The notes: generated from the sequence alone by a model not told the origin. 64,000 nt of DNA from Halobacteria archaeon AArc-dxtr1 (GCA_025517425.1 JAOPJY010000001.1:606217-670216); one strand, 5' to 3'; counted from the first letter of the stretch, positions 15,730 to 24,936 are shown. Translations and numbers: made by a program.

Positions 15730-17666
15730 GGTGGTGAGTCGCTCGCAGGTGTTCCGTCGCACGTCCACGCTGTTTCTTCCCAGTCGGTCCGCTCTAGCAA
15801 CTCCGGAACGTTGGGCTCGCACGTCGGTGCTGTATCGACGATGCTTCCAGTTTGCATTCCGGAGACGGACTCTTCGAGCCCGGCCAGAGCGTCGAGAGCG
15901 GGCGCACGAGCGAGCGTAGCCGCGCCGTCAGTCGTGTGGAGTCGTCCGTCGACCGCGTCTGTCGGCGAGTACGATCGAGACGGCGGATCGCCGTCGACGA
16001 TGCTGGTCGCACCCTGCCAGTAGTTCCCGTGTCCATCGTGGCTCCAGACGCGCAGGGGTCCAGCGCCAGCGGTCGCGTGCTCGTCGTTTCCAACGAAATC
16101 GTTTCCGACGACCCGATTGGTTGGGAGGAGCGCCCGGTCGTCGGCGCCGAGTTGATTCCCTGCAAGGAGGTTGTCTTCGTAGATCGAGCCGGTCGCATCC
16201 ATCCGTAGTCCGACGTCGTTTGCCTCGAAGGTGTTCCCTGCGACGTAAGAGTTAGAACCACCGACGTTAGCAGCGACGTCCGAACTCGAAATTTCGTTTC
16301 CGACGACTGCGTTCCGTTCGGGTCCGGTCATGATGAACAGACCTGTGTTCATCACATCCGTGATCTGGTTGTCAGCGACCAGCGCACCGTCCGTGTGCAT
16401 AAGATGGATACCGAGAATGCCCCCGCTGACTGTGTTGTCACGAACGACGATCCCTTCCGATCGATACGGATAGATCGAGTCTCGACCGTCGAAGAAGGTG
16501 CTCGATTCGATCACTCCTGGCGAGCGAAACGCCATCACACCGGCAAAGCCATCTTGCCAGTTCTCATTACCCTGGACCGTGACGTTTCGCACAACGGCGT
16601 CGGGACTGTCGCGAAGGATGATCCCATTCGACGGTGTTTCGACTGTGACGTCCTCGATCAACAGCCCGTCTGCGACGTGTGCGGAGACGGCGGCGTCCGC
16701 GCCCGTGTAGTACATCTGAAAGTCGTCGTCCCAGTCGTCGACGCTCTCTCCGGGGACCTCCTCAGCACCCTGTATCACTGGTCCAACGCCAGTTAGTTCG
16801 ACGTTTTGGACCGCGACGTCGGGTTCGGTAATCGTCACGACGGACCCGTTTTCATCACCCTGAATTGTGGGCTCCCCCACCCCTTCGAGGGTGATCGGTC
16901 GGTCAATCTCGAGTGTCTCGTTGTACGTCCCGTCAGGGATGACGACGGTCGTATTTTCGGGTGCCTCGTCGATTCCTTCTTGGATCGTGTCGACCTCGTC
17001 GCCCACGACGGTCGACACCGGACGGTCGGCCCGTTCCGACGCCGACTCGACGAGCGTGTCGGCGTGCTGATGTTGCTCGTCGATCCGGTCGCGGACGACC
17101 GCCGCGTCGTTGGTTTCGAACGGTTCGTCAAGCGTCTCCTCCCAGGTTCGGATCTCGCCGCCATGGGCCGCAGCGAACGTCTCAGCGTCGTTGCGATCGG
17201 AGAACGGGACCACAGTTTCACCGGACGGCGTTCGAGCGTCACTGCCGACGACGAACCACGCGTCTGTCGCGTCGGTCCACCCGACTGCCTCGTCGGTCGT
17301 CGGATAGCCGTCCTCGTTTAGCGCAACCGACGTGTCGCTGTAGTCGGTAACGTACACCGCGAGGGTGTAGCCAAACCGCTGCTCGTGGCCGTCCTGGCGC
17401 TGTTCGTCGACGAACGTCTCGACGCCATAGTAGCCCACGACGTACTGATACTGTGAGTAAAACGCCTGCGTCCGGGGCAGCGAGACATCGTCGTCATCGC
17501 TAAGTTCCAGCTCGGATTCGAGAGTGAGACCAACGGAGACGGTTTCGTCGAACGGGACCGGCTCTGGCGCGCTCGCACCGGTATCGGCGACGAACAACGC
17601 ACCACCGCCGAGCAGAACGGCAAGTGCTAAAATCCAGATAACGGCGTGTCGTGACACTCGAAACAC
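15726..17666 (-). CDS. nosD: NosD periplasmic-type beta-helix protein with an N-terminal NosL-like domain
   Basis: 646 residues from the GTG at 17666. The start is chosen because a strong TATA box lies 27 bases upstream; the frame is open further upstream but would then run over the purK promoter and start. A membrane helix at about 7-27 is followed by a NosL-like segment at about 65-180: TLAVYVTDYSD, then AWFVVGSDARTPSGETVVPF and SDRNDAETFAAAHGGE, which match the C-terminal half of NosL. From about 220 a right-handed beta helix of NosD/CASH repeats follows (IQEGIDEAPENTTVVIPDGTY, NGIILRDSPDAVVRNVTV and so on). The fusion suggests copper handling within one chain. Confidence 0.85.
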   Translation of the reverse strand: MFRVSRHAVIWILALAVLLGGGALFVADTGASAPEPVPFDETVSVGLTLESELELSDDDDVSLPRTQAFYSQYQYVVGYYGVETFVDEQRQDGHEQRFGYTLAVYVTDYSDTSVALNEDGYPTTDEAVGWTDATDAWFVVGSDARTPSGETVVPFSDRNDAETFAAAHGGEIRTWEETLDEPFETNDAAVVRDRIDEQHQHADTLVESASERADRPVSTVVGDEVDTIQEGIDEAPENTTVVIPDGTYNETLEIDRPITLEGVGEPTIQGDENGSVVTITEPDVAVQNVELTGVGPVIQGAEEVPGESVDDWDDDFQMYYTGADAAVSAHVADGLLIEDVTVETPSNGIILRDSPDAVVRNVTVQGNENWQDGFAGVMAFRSPGVIESSTFFDGRDSIYPYRSEGIVVRDNTVSGGILGIHLMHTDGALVADNQITDVMNTGLFIMTGPERNAVVGNEISSSDVAANVGGSNSYVAGNTFEANDVGLRMDATGSIYEDNLLAGNQLGADDRALLPTNRVVGNDFVGNDEHATAGAGPLRVWSHDGHGNYWQGATSIVDGDPPSRSYSPTDAVDGRLHTTDGAATLARAPALDALAGLEESVSGMQTGSIVDTAPTCEPNVPELLERTDWEETAWTCDGTPASDSPP

Positions 17667-17687
17667 AGTCCAACTAGCGGGCTCGAA

Positions 17688-17697
17688 AAAATATACG
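17688..17697 (-). promoter_or_regulatory. TATA box of the nosDFY operon
   Basis: On the minus strand GTATATTTTTTCG spans about 17684-17696, with the TATA core centred 27 bases before the GTG at 17666. It fixes the NosD start and indicates a leaderless transcript. The purK TATA-like box (CCTTATGCG, about 17813-17821) faces the other way. Confidence 0.65.
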
Positions 17698-17842
17698 GTC
17701 TGGTTCAGCTGTCGAATGGCAGTCGACTCACTCACCCATGGGATGGATGGAGCTGCGTTGTTGGGACGCGGGCCAGACAGGGAGCGGACCGAACCGGTGA
17801 GAACGAGAATCCTTATGCGCGGCCGAGCGCAATCGCTGTCCA

Positions 17843-19003
17843 ATGACGACGCTACAGTCGCCGGGACCGACGGTGGGAGTCGTCGGTGGCGGACAGCTCG
17901 GTCGGATGCTCGGGGAGGCGGCCGCGCCCCTGGGTGTCGAACTGATCGTTCTCGATCCGACGCCGGACTGCCCGGCTGCACCCGTTGCCCGCGATCAGAT
18001 TGTCGCCGATTTCGACGACGCAGAGGGCATTCGCGAACTCGCGACGCGGTCGGATGTGCTCACCTTCGAGATCGAACTTGCCGACCAGGATTTACTCGAG
18101 CGCACGGGCGAGGAGACAGGGACGCCGGTCCACCCCCGCCCCGGCACGCTCCGAACGATCCACGATAAGCTCGTCCAGAAGTTAGAACTCAGCGACGCCG
18201 GTGTTCCGGTGCCGCCGTTCCGGGCTGTCGAGGACGCCGCCGACGTCCGGGCCGCGATCGACGAGTACGGCGCGCCGGTCATGCTAAAGGCCCGTACCGG
18301 TGGGTACGATGGCCGCGGGAACGTCCCGGTCGCGTCGAAAGCTGACGCCGAAGACGCCCTCGAAGCCGTGGCTGGCCCCGCAATGGTCGAGGCATTCGTC
18401 GACTTCGAACGCGAGATTTCGGTTATCGCTGCGAAGGGAGCTGACGAGATCGCCACCTTCCCAATCGGCGAGAACGTCCACGTAGACGAGATTCTCCGGG
18501 AGACGATCGTGCCCGCCGGGTCGGGCGAGTCGGTTTCAGAGCGCGCTCGCGAGGTCGCGAGCGACGTTCTCGAGGTGATGGGGGGTCGTGGAATCTACGG
18601 CATCGAACTCTTTGAATCGCCGGACGGCGAGGTACTGCTCAACGAGATCGCTCCTCGCCCACACAACTCGGGCCACTGGACGATCGAGGGCGCACAGACC
18701 TCGCAGTTCGAACAGCATATTCGGGCCGTCCTCGGGTGGCCACTGGGCTCGACCGAGCTCCGGTCGCCGACCGTCTCGACGAACCTACTGGCTGACGTCG
18801 AGGAGCCCCGCCAGGCCGCTCTCTCGAACGTCGACCGCATCCTCGAGGCGCCCGGCGCGAACCTCCACTGGTACGGCAAGCGCGAGGCCAGACCGCTGCG
18901 AAAGATGGGACACGTTACCCTCTCGGGTCGCGAGGGAGAGACGACCGACGACCTGCTCGAAACCGCACGCGATCTGCAGGACGCGGTCACCTTCGAGGAA
19001 TAG
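17843..19003 (+). CDS. purK: N5-carboxyaminoimidazole ribonucleotide synthase (PurK)
   Basis: 386 residues. ATP-grasp enzyme of purine synthesis that carboxylates AIR with bicarbonate to N5-CAIR. The N-terminal Rossmann-like domain opens with VGVVGGGQLGRMLGEAA (about 11-27), a PurK signature. The ATP-grasp core follows, with RTGGYDGRGN (about 152-161) as the glycine-rich nucleotide loop, and NEIAPRPHNSGHWTIEG near 269-285, the metal-binding end. Length is normal. A T-rich box 28 bases upstream supports the ATG. purE, the next enzyme, follows 102 bases downstream on the same strand. Confidence 0.92.
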   Translation: MTTLQSPGPTVGVVGGGQLGRMLGEAAAPLGVELIVLDPTPDCPAAPVARDQIVADFDDAEGIRELATRSDVLTFEIELADQDLLERTGEETGTPVHPRPGTLRTIHDKLVQKLELSDAGVPVPPFRAVEDAADVRAAIDEYGAPVMLKARTGGYDGRGNVPVASKADAEDALEAVAGPAMVEAFVDFEREISVIAAKGADEIATFPIGENVHVDEILRETIVPAGSGESVSERAREVASDVLEVMGGRGIYGIELFESPDGEVLLNEIAPRPHNSGHWTIEGAQTSQFEQHIRAVLGWPLGSTELRSPTVSTNLLADVEEPRQAALSNVDRILEAPGANLHWYGKREARPLRKMGHVTLSGREGETTDDLLETARDLQDAVTFEE

Positions 19004-19105
19004 CGGGCGTGAGTCGCTCTCGTGGATCGGCGTACGGGTAGTTGCTGCGACCGGGATCGATCGGAACCATACCGTTTCTTTGTCGCCCGGGAGCAACCCC
19101 GCGAT

Positions 19106-19741
19106 ATGACCGCGAACTCGGTTTCGGACCTGATCGATCGATTGCACGAGGAGGCCAGCCAGGATCGACCGGCGGCGGAGACGCCGGACGTCGGCATCGT
19201 GATGGGCAGCGACTCCGACCTTGAGACGATGATGACCGGCGGCCGACGGCGGGGCGCCTACGACGCGTTCGTCGAGGAGTTGGGGTTCGCTGAGCAAACT
19301 GACTTCGAGAACCCCCCCGAGGAGCGCTTTACCTTCGAGACGTACGTCACCTCCGCCCACCGGACGCCGGAGCTGATGACAGCTTACGCCGAGACTGCCG
19401 AGGATCGCGGGATCGATGTGATCATCGCGGGCGCGGGCGGGAAATCCGCCGACCTGCCGAACATGACGGCCTCCATCGCGTATCCGCTGCCGACCATCGG
19501 TGTCCCTGTCCAGGAGAAGTCTGTCGACTCCGTGATCGGGATGCCGACGGGAGCGCCCCTGGTCGCCGTCGACGCCGGCAAATCGTTCAACGCCGCCCTC
19601 TCTGCCGCACAGATTCTCGCCCGTCAGCACGAGACGGTTCGCGACCGGCTGGTCGCCTACCACGAGTCGCTTCGAGAAGACGTTGGGCGAGTTTCACGAG
19701 AGCTTCACGACGGTGGCATCTCGTCCTACCGATCGGAGTGA
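19106..19741 (+). CDS. purE: N5-CAIR mutase / AIR carboxylase catalytic subunit (PurE)
   Basis: 211 residues from the ATG at 19106; the open frame starts further upstream but family alignment begins around residue 25. Moves the carboxyl group of N5-CAIR to carbon 4. Motifs: VGIVMGSDSDLETM (about 31-44), TSAHRTPELM (about 89-98, with the catalytic His), GAGGKSADLPNM and GVPVQEKS. Between the first two motifs there is an insert of about 20 residues compared with bacterial PurE, rich in D and E. The C-terminal helix extends to RELHDGG. It works directly after PurK. Confidence 0.9.
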   Translation: MTANSVSDLIDRLHEEASQDRPAAETPDVGIVMGSDSDLETMMTGGRRRGAYDAFVEELGFAEQTDFENPPEERFTFETYVTSAHRTPELMTAYAETAEDRGIDVIIAGAGGKSADLPNMTASIAYPLPTIGVPVQEKSVDSVIGMPTGAPLVAVDAGKSFNAALSAAQILARQHETVRDRLVAYHESLREDVGRVSRELHDGGISSYRSE

Positions 19742-19851
19742 ATCGGATCGGTGTGTTGGAGCGTCTGCAAACAACACCATTGATCATCTGCAAAAACAGC
19801 GCCGATAGCGTCGTGGTCTGGTGAATTCAGCAGGGGTGTCAAGAATCAACC

Positions 19852-19858
19852 CTTATAT
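19852..19858 (+). promoter_or_regulatory. TATA box of the nuo operon
   Basis: CTTATATG is centred about 36 bases before the nuoA ATG, giving a leader of about 10 bases. GGAG just before the ATG could act as a Shine-Dalgarno. No other promoter-like box with good spacing was seen inside the eleven tightly packed frames that follow. Confidence 0.6.
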
Positions 19859-19890
19859 GGGTGCGGTTTTAAGCTTCGAACGGTACGGAG

Positions 19891-20310
19891 ATGAACGAAT
19901 GGATCGCAGTCGGGGCGCTTGCGCTCGTGGGAGTGCTGATTCCGGTCGGCATGATGGTGGTGTCGTACCTCTTGCGACCGAGCGTGCCCGAAACGAGCAA
20001 ACGCGCCACCTACGAGAGCGGTGAAGTTCCGACAGGTGGGACGCGCATCCGGTTCAATATACAGTACTACATGGTCGCGCTTCTGTTTCTCGTCTTCGAC
20101 ATCGAGACCGTGTTGCTGTTTCCCTGGGTGCTCGTCTACCTGGACGCGATCGAACACCCCGACATCGCGATGATCGAGATTCTCGGTCCGATGTTGGTGT
20201 TCGTCGCCATCCTGATGGTCGGACTCGCGTGGGCGTGGCGCACCGGTGCCGTCCAGTGGGCGCGAAGTCCGCTGCAGGTCGACCGCGAGACAGAGACTGA
20301 TCGACCATGA
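19891..20310 (+). CDS. nuoA: NADH-quinone oxidoreductase-like complex, subunit A
   Basis: 139 residues, three membrane helices at about 5-30, 62-85 and 94-118. The conserved cytoplasmic loop with the KRATYESGEVPTG motif (the ND3-type loop, Cys replaced by Thr here) and FLVFDIETVLLFPW in helix 2 identify it. First gene of the operon. In this complex NuoA, H, J, K, L, M and N form the proton-pumping membrane arm. Its stop overlaps the nuoB ATG by 4 bases. Confidence 0.92.
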   Translation: MNEWIAVGALALVGVLIPVGMMVVSYLLRPSVPETSKRATYESGEVPTGGTRIRFNIQYYMVALLFLVFDIETVLLFPWVLVYLDAIEHPDIAMIEILGPMLVFVAILMVGLAWAWRTGAVQWARSPLQVDRETETDRP

Positions 20311-21011
20311 GTAACCAACCACGCCAGGACATCTACGAGAGCACCGCACCGCAGACCGACACGCGCGACGCGCGGATGGGGGCCGGCCCCGACGATCGGT
20401 TCAACTCGAAGCTCAGAGAGGCCTTTGGCGCTTCGCCGTTCATCCTCACGAAGTTCGACCAGTTCATGAACTGGGTTCGGGGAAACTCGATGTTCATGCT
20501 GCAGTTCGGGATCGCCTGTTGCAGCATCGAAATGATCCACACGTACGCGATCAAACACGACTTGGACCGGTTTGGCGCCGGCGTTCCACGCGCCTCGCCG
20601 CGCCAGGCCGACGTCATGATTGTCCCCGGGACGATCGTTTCGAAGTTCGGGCCGCGCATGAAGCGCGTCTACGACCAGATGCCCGAGCCCAAGTTCGTCG
20701 TCGGCATGGGCTCGTGTACGATCTCCGGTGGCCCCTTCCAGGAGGGATACAACGTTGTGAAGGGCGCCGAGGAGATCATCCCGGTGGATATTCACGTTCC
20801 AGGCTGTCCGCCCCGACCCGAGGCGCTGGTGTACGGCGTTCTCAAACTCCAAGAGCGGATCAAGAACGGTGAGTCCTCACCGGTCGTCGTCAAACCCTAC
20901 GAGTTAGAGCGCTTTGGCGACCTACCGAAAGACGAACTCGTCCAGAAGCTCGCAAAAGAGATCGACGAGGACGACCTCGTCATGCGGTATAACTGGGCTG
21001 ATTCGCCATGA
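20307..21011 (+). CDS. nuoB: Subunit B, terminal 4Fe-4S (N2) carrier
   Basis: 234 residues. Holds the last iron-sulfur cluster, N2, before quinone. The four cysteines are visible: FGIACCSIEM (tandem CC at about 71-72), GSCTISGGPF (about 137) and VPGCPPRPEAL (about 167). The N-terminus has a haloarchaeal extension of about 40 polar residues and the C-terminus an acidic extension. The gene overlaps nuoA and nuoCD by 4 bases at each end, so all three are co-translated. Confidence 0.95.
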   Translation: MSNQPRQDIYESTAPQTDTRDARMGAGPDDRFNSKLREAFGASPFILTKFDQFMNWVRGNSMFMLQFGIACCSIEMIHTYAIKHDLDRFGAGVPRASPRQADVMIVPGTIVSKFGPRMKRVYDQMPEPKFVVGMGSCTISGGPFQEGYNVVKGAEEIIPVDIHVPGCPPRPEALVYGVLKLQERIKNGESSPVVVKPYELERFGDLPKDELVQKLAKEIDEDDLVMRYNWADSP

Positions 21012-22672
21012 GCACGGGACTGACGCGACCGGCCGCGGCCGACGCCGGCGAGACTGACGAGGAGGACCTTGAGGCGCTGCTTGGCGACCGGGCGATCGGT
21101 CGCGACGACCACCTGAACGCGCCCGGGTTCGTCATCAATCCCGACGACGTCCAGGCCGTCCTCTCCGATCTGCGCGAGGAGGCCGGCTTCGACCACCTCT
21201 CGTGTCTCACCGCCCAGCAGTACGAAGACCGGTACGAGTCGATCTACCACCTGAAGAAGTACGCCGATCCGACCCAGGAGGTCTCGATCGTCGTGCCGAC
21301 ATCGGTCGACGACCCGACCAGCCAGTCTGCAGAACCGGTCTTCCGAACCGCCGACTGGCACGAGCGCGAGGCGTTCGACCTCGTCGGCATCGACTACGAG
21401 GGCCACCCCGACCCTCGCCGGATCCTGCTGCCCGAGACCTGGCAGGGACACCCGCTTTCACTCGAGTACAACCAGACGAAGCCACAGGTCGTCACGCTCG
21501 CAGAGCACGCCAATCCGATCCAGCCCGACCACCGAGACGCAGCGTCAGACACGATGTTCTTGAACGTCGGCCCACACCACCCTGCGACTCACGGCGTTCT
21601 CCACATCAAGGCGGTGCTGGACGGCGAGACGGTCCTCGACGTCGATCCGGACGTCGGCTACCTCCACCGCTGCGAGGAACAGATGTGCCAGCAGGGGACC
21701 TACCGACACCAGATCATGCCCTACCCCGACCGCTGGGACTACGTTTCGGCGGGGCTGCTAAACGAGTGGGCCTACGCCCGCGCGGCGGAGGATCTGGCTG
21801 ACATCGAGGTACCCGAGTACGCCCAGATCATCCGGACGATGGGTGCCGAGCTCTGTCGGATGGCCTCGCACTTCTTGGCGCTTGGCACCTTCGCGCTCGA
21901 CGTCTACGGCGACTTCACTGCGATCTTCCAGTACGCCTTCCGCGACCGCGAGGTCGTCCAGGACATCCTGGAAGATCTGACGGGTCAGCGGCTGATGTTC
22001 AACTACTTCCGGCTGGGCGGGCTCGCCTGGGACCTGCCCGAACCTCGCGAGGAATTCTTCGCGAAATCCCGGGATTTCCTCGCGGAGCTCCCGGCCAAAC
22101 TCGACGAGTACGAGTCGCTGTTGACCACCAACGAAATCTTCCAGATCCGCTGTGTCGACACCGGAATTATCGAACCCGAAGTCGCAAAGCAGTACGGCTG
22201 TACCGGGCCGGTCGCACGAGGTTCGGGTGTTGACTACGACCTTCGCCGGGACGATCCCTACGGCTACTACCCCGAACTCGACTGGGACGTCGTCACCGAA
22301 GACGGGATGGACAACTACTCGCGCGTGCTCGTCCGGATGCAAGAAGTCGAGGAGTCCGCAAAGATCGTCGAGCAGTGTCTCGACCTCCTCGAAGAGTGGC
22401 CCGAAGACGACCGCGAGATCCAGTCGAACGTTCCACGCACCCTCAAACCGGACGCCGGCACGGAGACCTACCGCGCCGTCGAGGGCGCGAAGGGTGAGCT
22501 GGGTATCTACATTCGATCGGACGGCACCGACAAACCCGCCCGGTTCAAGATCCGCAGCCCCTGTTTCCACAACCTCTCGGCGTTAGAACAGATGGTCGAA
22601 GGCGAGTACATCCCCGACCTGATCGCCTCGCTCGGTAGCTTGGACATCGTTCTCGGAGAGGTGGATCGATGA
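21008..22672 (+). CDS. nuoCD: Fused subunits C and D (30-kDa plus 49-kDa)
   Basis: 554 residues. Residues up to about 170 are NuoC-like, with DWHEREAFDLVGIDYEGHPDPRRILLPE, the 30-kDa signature. The rest is NuoD, starting with FLNVGPHHPATHGVLH (about 180) and containing GYLHRCEEQM and the quinone-site region. The C-terminal end KIRSPCFHNLSALE is also conserved. The fusion occurs in many groups. Together with NuoB this forms the peripheral quinone-reducing module. It overlaps nuoH by 4 bases. Confidence 0.95.
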   Translation: MSTGLTRPAAADAGETDEEDLEALLGDRAIGRDDHLNAPGFVINPDDVQAVLSDLREEAGFDHLSCLTAQQYEDRYESIYHLKKYADPTQEVSIVVPTSVDDPTSQSAEPVFRTADWHEREAFDLVGIDYEGHPDPRRILLPETWQGHPLSLEYNQTKPQVVTLAEHANPIQPDHRDAASDTMFLNVGPHHPATHGVLHIKAVLDGETVLDVDPDVGYLHRCEEQMCQQGTYRHQIMPYPDRWDYVSAGLLNEWAYARAAEDLADIEVPEYAQIIRTMGAELCRMASHFLALGTFALDVYGDFTAIFQYAFRDREVVQDILEDLTGQRLMFNYFRLGGLAWDLPEPREEFFAKSRDFLAELPAKLDEYESLLTTNEIFQIRCVDTGIIEPEVAKQYGCTGPVARGSGVDYDLRRDDPYGYYPELDWDVVTEDGMDNYSRVLVRMQEVEESAKIVEQCLDLLEEWPEDDREIQSNVPRTLKPDAGTETYRAVEGAKGELGIYIRSDGTDKPARFKIRSPCFHNLSALEQMVEGEYIPDLIASLGSLDIVLGEVDR

Positions 22673-23760
22673 GCACGGTACCACCGACACTCCTGCAGAA
22701 CGCGGACCCGACCATGCTGCCAGAGCGGATCAGCGATCTGACTCCCCTCGGCGAGTTCGGAGTCGCCGGTGAGCTGATCGCGGCGTTTCTGGCTGCGTTT
22801 CTGATCGGGAGTCTGATGCTCACGATGACCGCACTCGCGGGCCCGTGGGCCAAGCGAAAGATCACGGCCGCGTTTACAGACCGAATCGCGGTCAACCAGA
22901 TCGGACCTGGCGGGATCGGAATCATCATCGTTGATGCCGTCCGGATGCTCTCGAAAGAAAATATCATCCCGGAAGGTGCCGACCGCCCGGCTTACGACCT
23001 CGCACCCGTAGTCGTCGTCTCCTCGGCGCTGCTTGGCTTCGCCGTGATCCCGATGGGAAGCGGCGTTCAGTTGGCCGATCCCGAGGTCGGACTCGCGTTC
23101 GTCTTCGCGGTCGCCGGCATCGCCTCCGTCGGCCTCGTGATGGCCGGCTACGCCTCCGACAACAAGTATTCCATGCTCGGCGGGCTCCGGGCGGTTGCAC
23201 AGAACATCGCCTACGAGATTCCGCTCGTCGTCACGGGGATGTCGGTCGTGTTGTTCGCCGGCTCGCTCCAGATGAGCGAGATCGTCGACGCACAGACGGC
23301 GACGCTGGCGACCGTTCCGGGCCTCGAGTGGTCGATTCCGGCCTGGTACGCGCTGTTAAATCCCTTCGCGTTTGTCCTCTTTCTGGTGGCGAACTTCGCC
23401 GAAGTTGGCCGGAATCCTTTCGACACGCCTGAGGCGCCGACAGAGATCGTCGCGGGCTACCAGACCGAGTACTCCTCGGTCTACTTCGTGTTGATCTATC
23501 TCGGGGAGTTCATCCACATCTTCCTCGGAGGGGCGATCATCGCGACGATTTTCCTCGGCGGACCGGCCGGACCGGTGTTGCCGGGCATCGTCTGGTTCCT
23601 CATCAAGATCTGGGCGGTGTTCTTGCTCACCCAGTGGCTCCGCTCGGCGGTGCCTCGGGTTCGAATCGACCAACTGATCGAGATCGGCTGGAAAGGACTG
23701 CTCGTCCTTTCCTTTGCCAATCTCGTCGTAACCGCAGTACTCGTGGGGCTATTCGCATGA
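22669..23760 (+). CDS. nuoH: Subunit H (membrane anchor at the quinone channel)
   Basis: 363 residues with eight or nine membrane helices. Conserved loop segments GPWAKRKITAAFTDRIAVNQIGPGG (about 56-80) and ADVGRNPFDTPEAPTEIVAGYQTEYS-like (AEVGRNPFDTPEAPTE, about 244-259) are typical of NuoH, where they line the quinone entry channel. The C-terminal RSAVPRVRIDQL motif is kept. It overlaps nuoI by 4 bases. Confidence 0.95.
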   Translation: MSTVPPTLLQNADPTMLPERISDLTPLGEFGVAGELIAAFLAAFLIGSLMLTMTALAGPWAKRKITAAFTDRIAVNQIGPGGIGIIIVDAVRMLSKENIIPEGADRPAYDLAPVVVVSSALLGFAVIPMGSGVQLADPEVGLAFVFAVAGIASVGLVMAGYASDNKYSMLGGLRAVAQNIAYEIPLVVTGMSVVLFAGSLQMSEIVDAQTATLATVPGLEWSIPAWYALLNPFAFVLFLVANFAEVGRNPFDTPEAPTEIVAGYQTEYSSVYFVLIYLGEFIHIFLGGAIIATIFLGGPAGPVLPGIVWFLIKIWAVFLLTQWLRSAVPRVRIDQLIEIGWKGLLVLSFANLVVTAVLVGLFA

Positions 23761-24218
23761 TCGGGTTACTCAAATCGATGGCGACGACGATGCGACACGC
23801 ACTGGACGGCTCGACGTTCACCGTCGAGTATCCCGAAACAGCACCGGACATCTCCCCTCGGTTCCGGGGTGTCCACAAGTTCAGCCAGGAACGGTGCATC
23901 TGGTGTCGACAGTGTGAGAACGTCTGTCCGAACGACACCATCCAGATCGTGATGGACGACAAGCGAAACGGGGAGCAGTACAACCTCCATATCGGGCAGT
24001 GTATCTACTGCCGGCTCTGTGAGGAGGTCTGTCCCGTCGACGCGATCTTGCTCACGCAGAACTTCGAGTTCACGGGAGACACCAAACACGACCTGGTGTA
24101 CAACAAAGAGCAGTTGAAAGCAGTGCCGTGGTACAAGGACATCGACCCGCTCGAATCGCGCGAGCCCGACCGGGGCGCGTGGATCGGCGACGGTGAGGGG
24201 GAGGTCGACTATCAATGA
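23757..24218 (+). CDS. nuoI: Subunit I, two-cluster ferredoxin
   Basis: 153 residues from the ATG at 23757, which overlaps the nuoH stop (ATGA); an upstream in-frame start would sit inside nuoH. Two C-x2-C-x2-C-x3-CP motifs (CIWCRQCENVCP and CIYCRLCEEVCP, about 46-57 and 84-95) bind clusters N6a and N6b. The protein passes electrons to NuoB. With no NuoE/F/G in the operon, NuoI is the likely docking point for the electron donor, as in archaeal Fpo-like complexes. Confidence 0.95.
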   Translation: MIGLLKSMATTMRHALDGSTFTVEYPETAPDISPRFRGVHKFSQERCIWCRQCENVCPNDTIQIVMDDKRNGEQYNLHIGQCIYCRLCEEVCPVDAILLTQNFEFTGDTKHDLVYNKEQLKAVPWYKDIDPLESREPDRGAWIGDGEGEVDYQ

Positions 24219-24487
24219 TGGACGCGATCGCGTTCGGTCTATTCGCGTTCCTGACCCTCGCCAGCGCACTCGGCGTCGTCCTCTTTCGTGACCCATGGCA
24301 CTCGGCGCTCATGCTCGGCCTCGCTCTCTTGAGCGTCGCCGTCCACTACATCATGCTCGCGGCGGAGTTCATCGCGATGATGCAGGTGCTCGTCTACGTC
24401 GGCGGCGTCCTCATCCTGATCACGTTCGCGGTCATGCTGACCCAACGTGACGAGGATCCCGCGGCTGGGGAGGTGAGTCAGTCGTGA
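24215..24487 (+). CDS. nuoJ1: Subunit J, N-terminal part (split NuoJ)
   Basis: 90 residues, three membrane helices, covering the first part of the ND6-type subunit: the FRDPWHSAL motif (about 26-34) and AAEFIAMMQVLVYVGGVLILITFAVML, with the pi-bulge helix, are clear. It ends just after that helix. The rest of NuoJ is in the next frame, which overlaps by 4 bases. A split nuoJ is common in haloarchaea and is not a frameshift artefact, because each half has its own start. Confidence 0.9.
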   Translation: MMDAIAFGLFAFLTLASALGVVLFRDPWHSALMLGLALLSVAVHYIMLAAEFIAMMQVLVYVGGVLILITFAVMLTQRDEDPAAGEVSQS

Positions 24488-24936
24488 CCACTCGCCCGCA
24501 ACTCCGACTGGGTCGACACCTGCTTCCTGGCGTCCTGGCGATCGCGCTGTTTGGCGTGATGGCACTGGCCGTCCTGAACACCGAGTTCGGTGAGATCGCT
24601 GGCTATCCCGACGTCGGGATCACGTCGGCGCTTGGCTACGCCATGTTTGACCTGGGACCGCTGCAAGCAGAACAGGGCGTGCCCGGAACCGAGCCGTTCC
24701 TCGTCGCATTCTTGCTGGTCGCCGTCCTCTTAGACGCGGCGCTGGACGCTGCACTCGTCCTCGCAAAGCGCGAGGACGGCGGAGAAGCGGTCTCGCCACT
24801 CTCCCTCCGGTTTGACGAGCCGACAGACGGTGTGGCGGCAACCGACGGCGGCCAGTCCACCGCCAACACGAGCGCCGGGACGGCGGACACCGGGCCAGCA
24901 GACGACACGAGGGCGACAGGAGGTGACCACAAATGA
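24484..24936 (+). CDS. nuoJ2: Subunit J, C-terminal part
   Basis: 150 residues from a GTG that overlaps the nuoJ1 stop. Two membrane helices (about 14-32 and 68-90) correspond to the last helices of NuoJ; AMFDLGPLQAEQGVPGTEPFLVAF matches the loop before the final helix. The tail after about 95 is Thr/Ala/Asp-rich and cytoplasmic, without known motifs. It overlaps nuoK by 4 bases. Confidence 0.8.
   Translation: MTTRPQLRLGRHLLPGVLAIALFGVMALAVLNTEFGEIAGYPDVGITSALGYAMFDLGPLQAEQGVPGTEPFLVAFLLVAVLLDAALDAALVLAKREDGGEAVSPLSLRFDEPTDGVAATDGGQSTANTSAGTADTGPADDTRATGGDHK

Noticed and set aside
17667-17981. N-terminal extension of NosD
   Set aside because: It would overlap the purK promoter and start, and a TATA box places the start at 17666.
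19106-19741. PurE insertion as a novel domain
   Set aside because: The roughly 20 extra acidic residues look like a lineage-specific loop, not a new domain.
24215-24936. Frameshift in nuoJ
   Set aside because: Both halves have their own start with a 4-base overlap, as known for haloarchaeal nuo operons.
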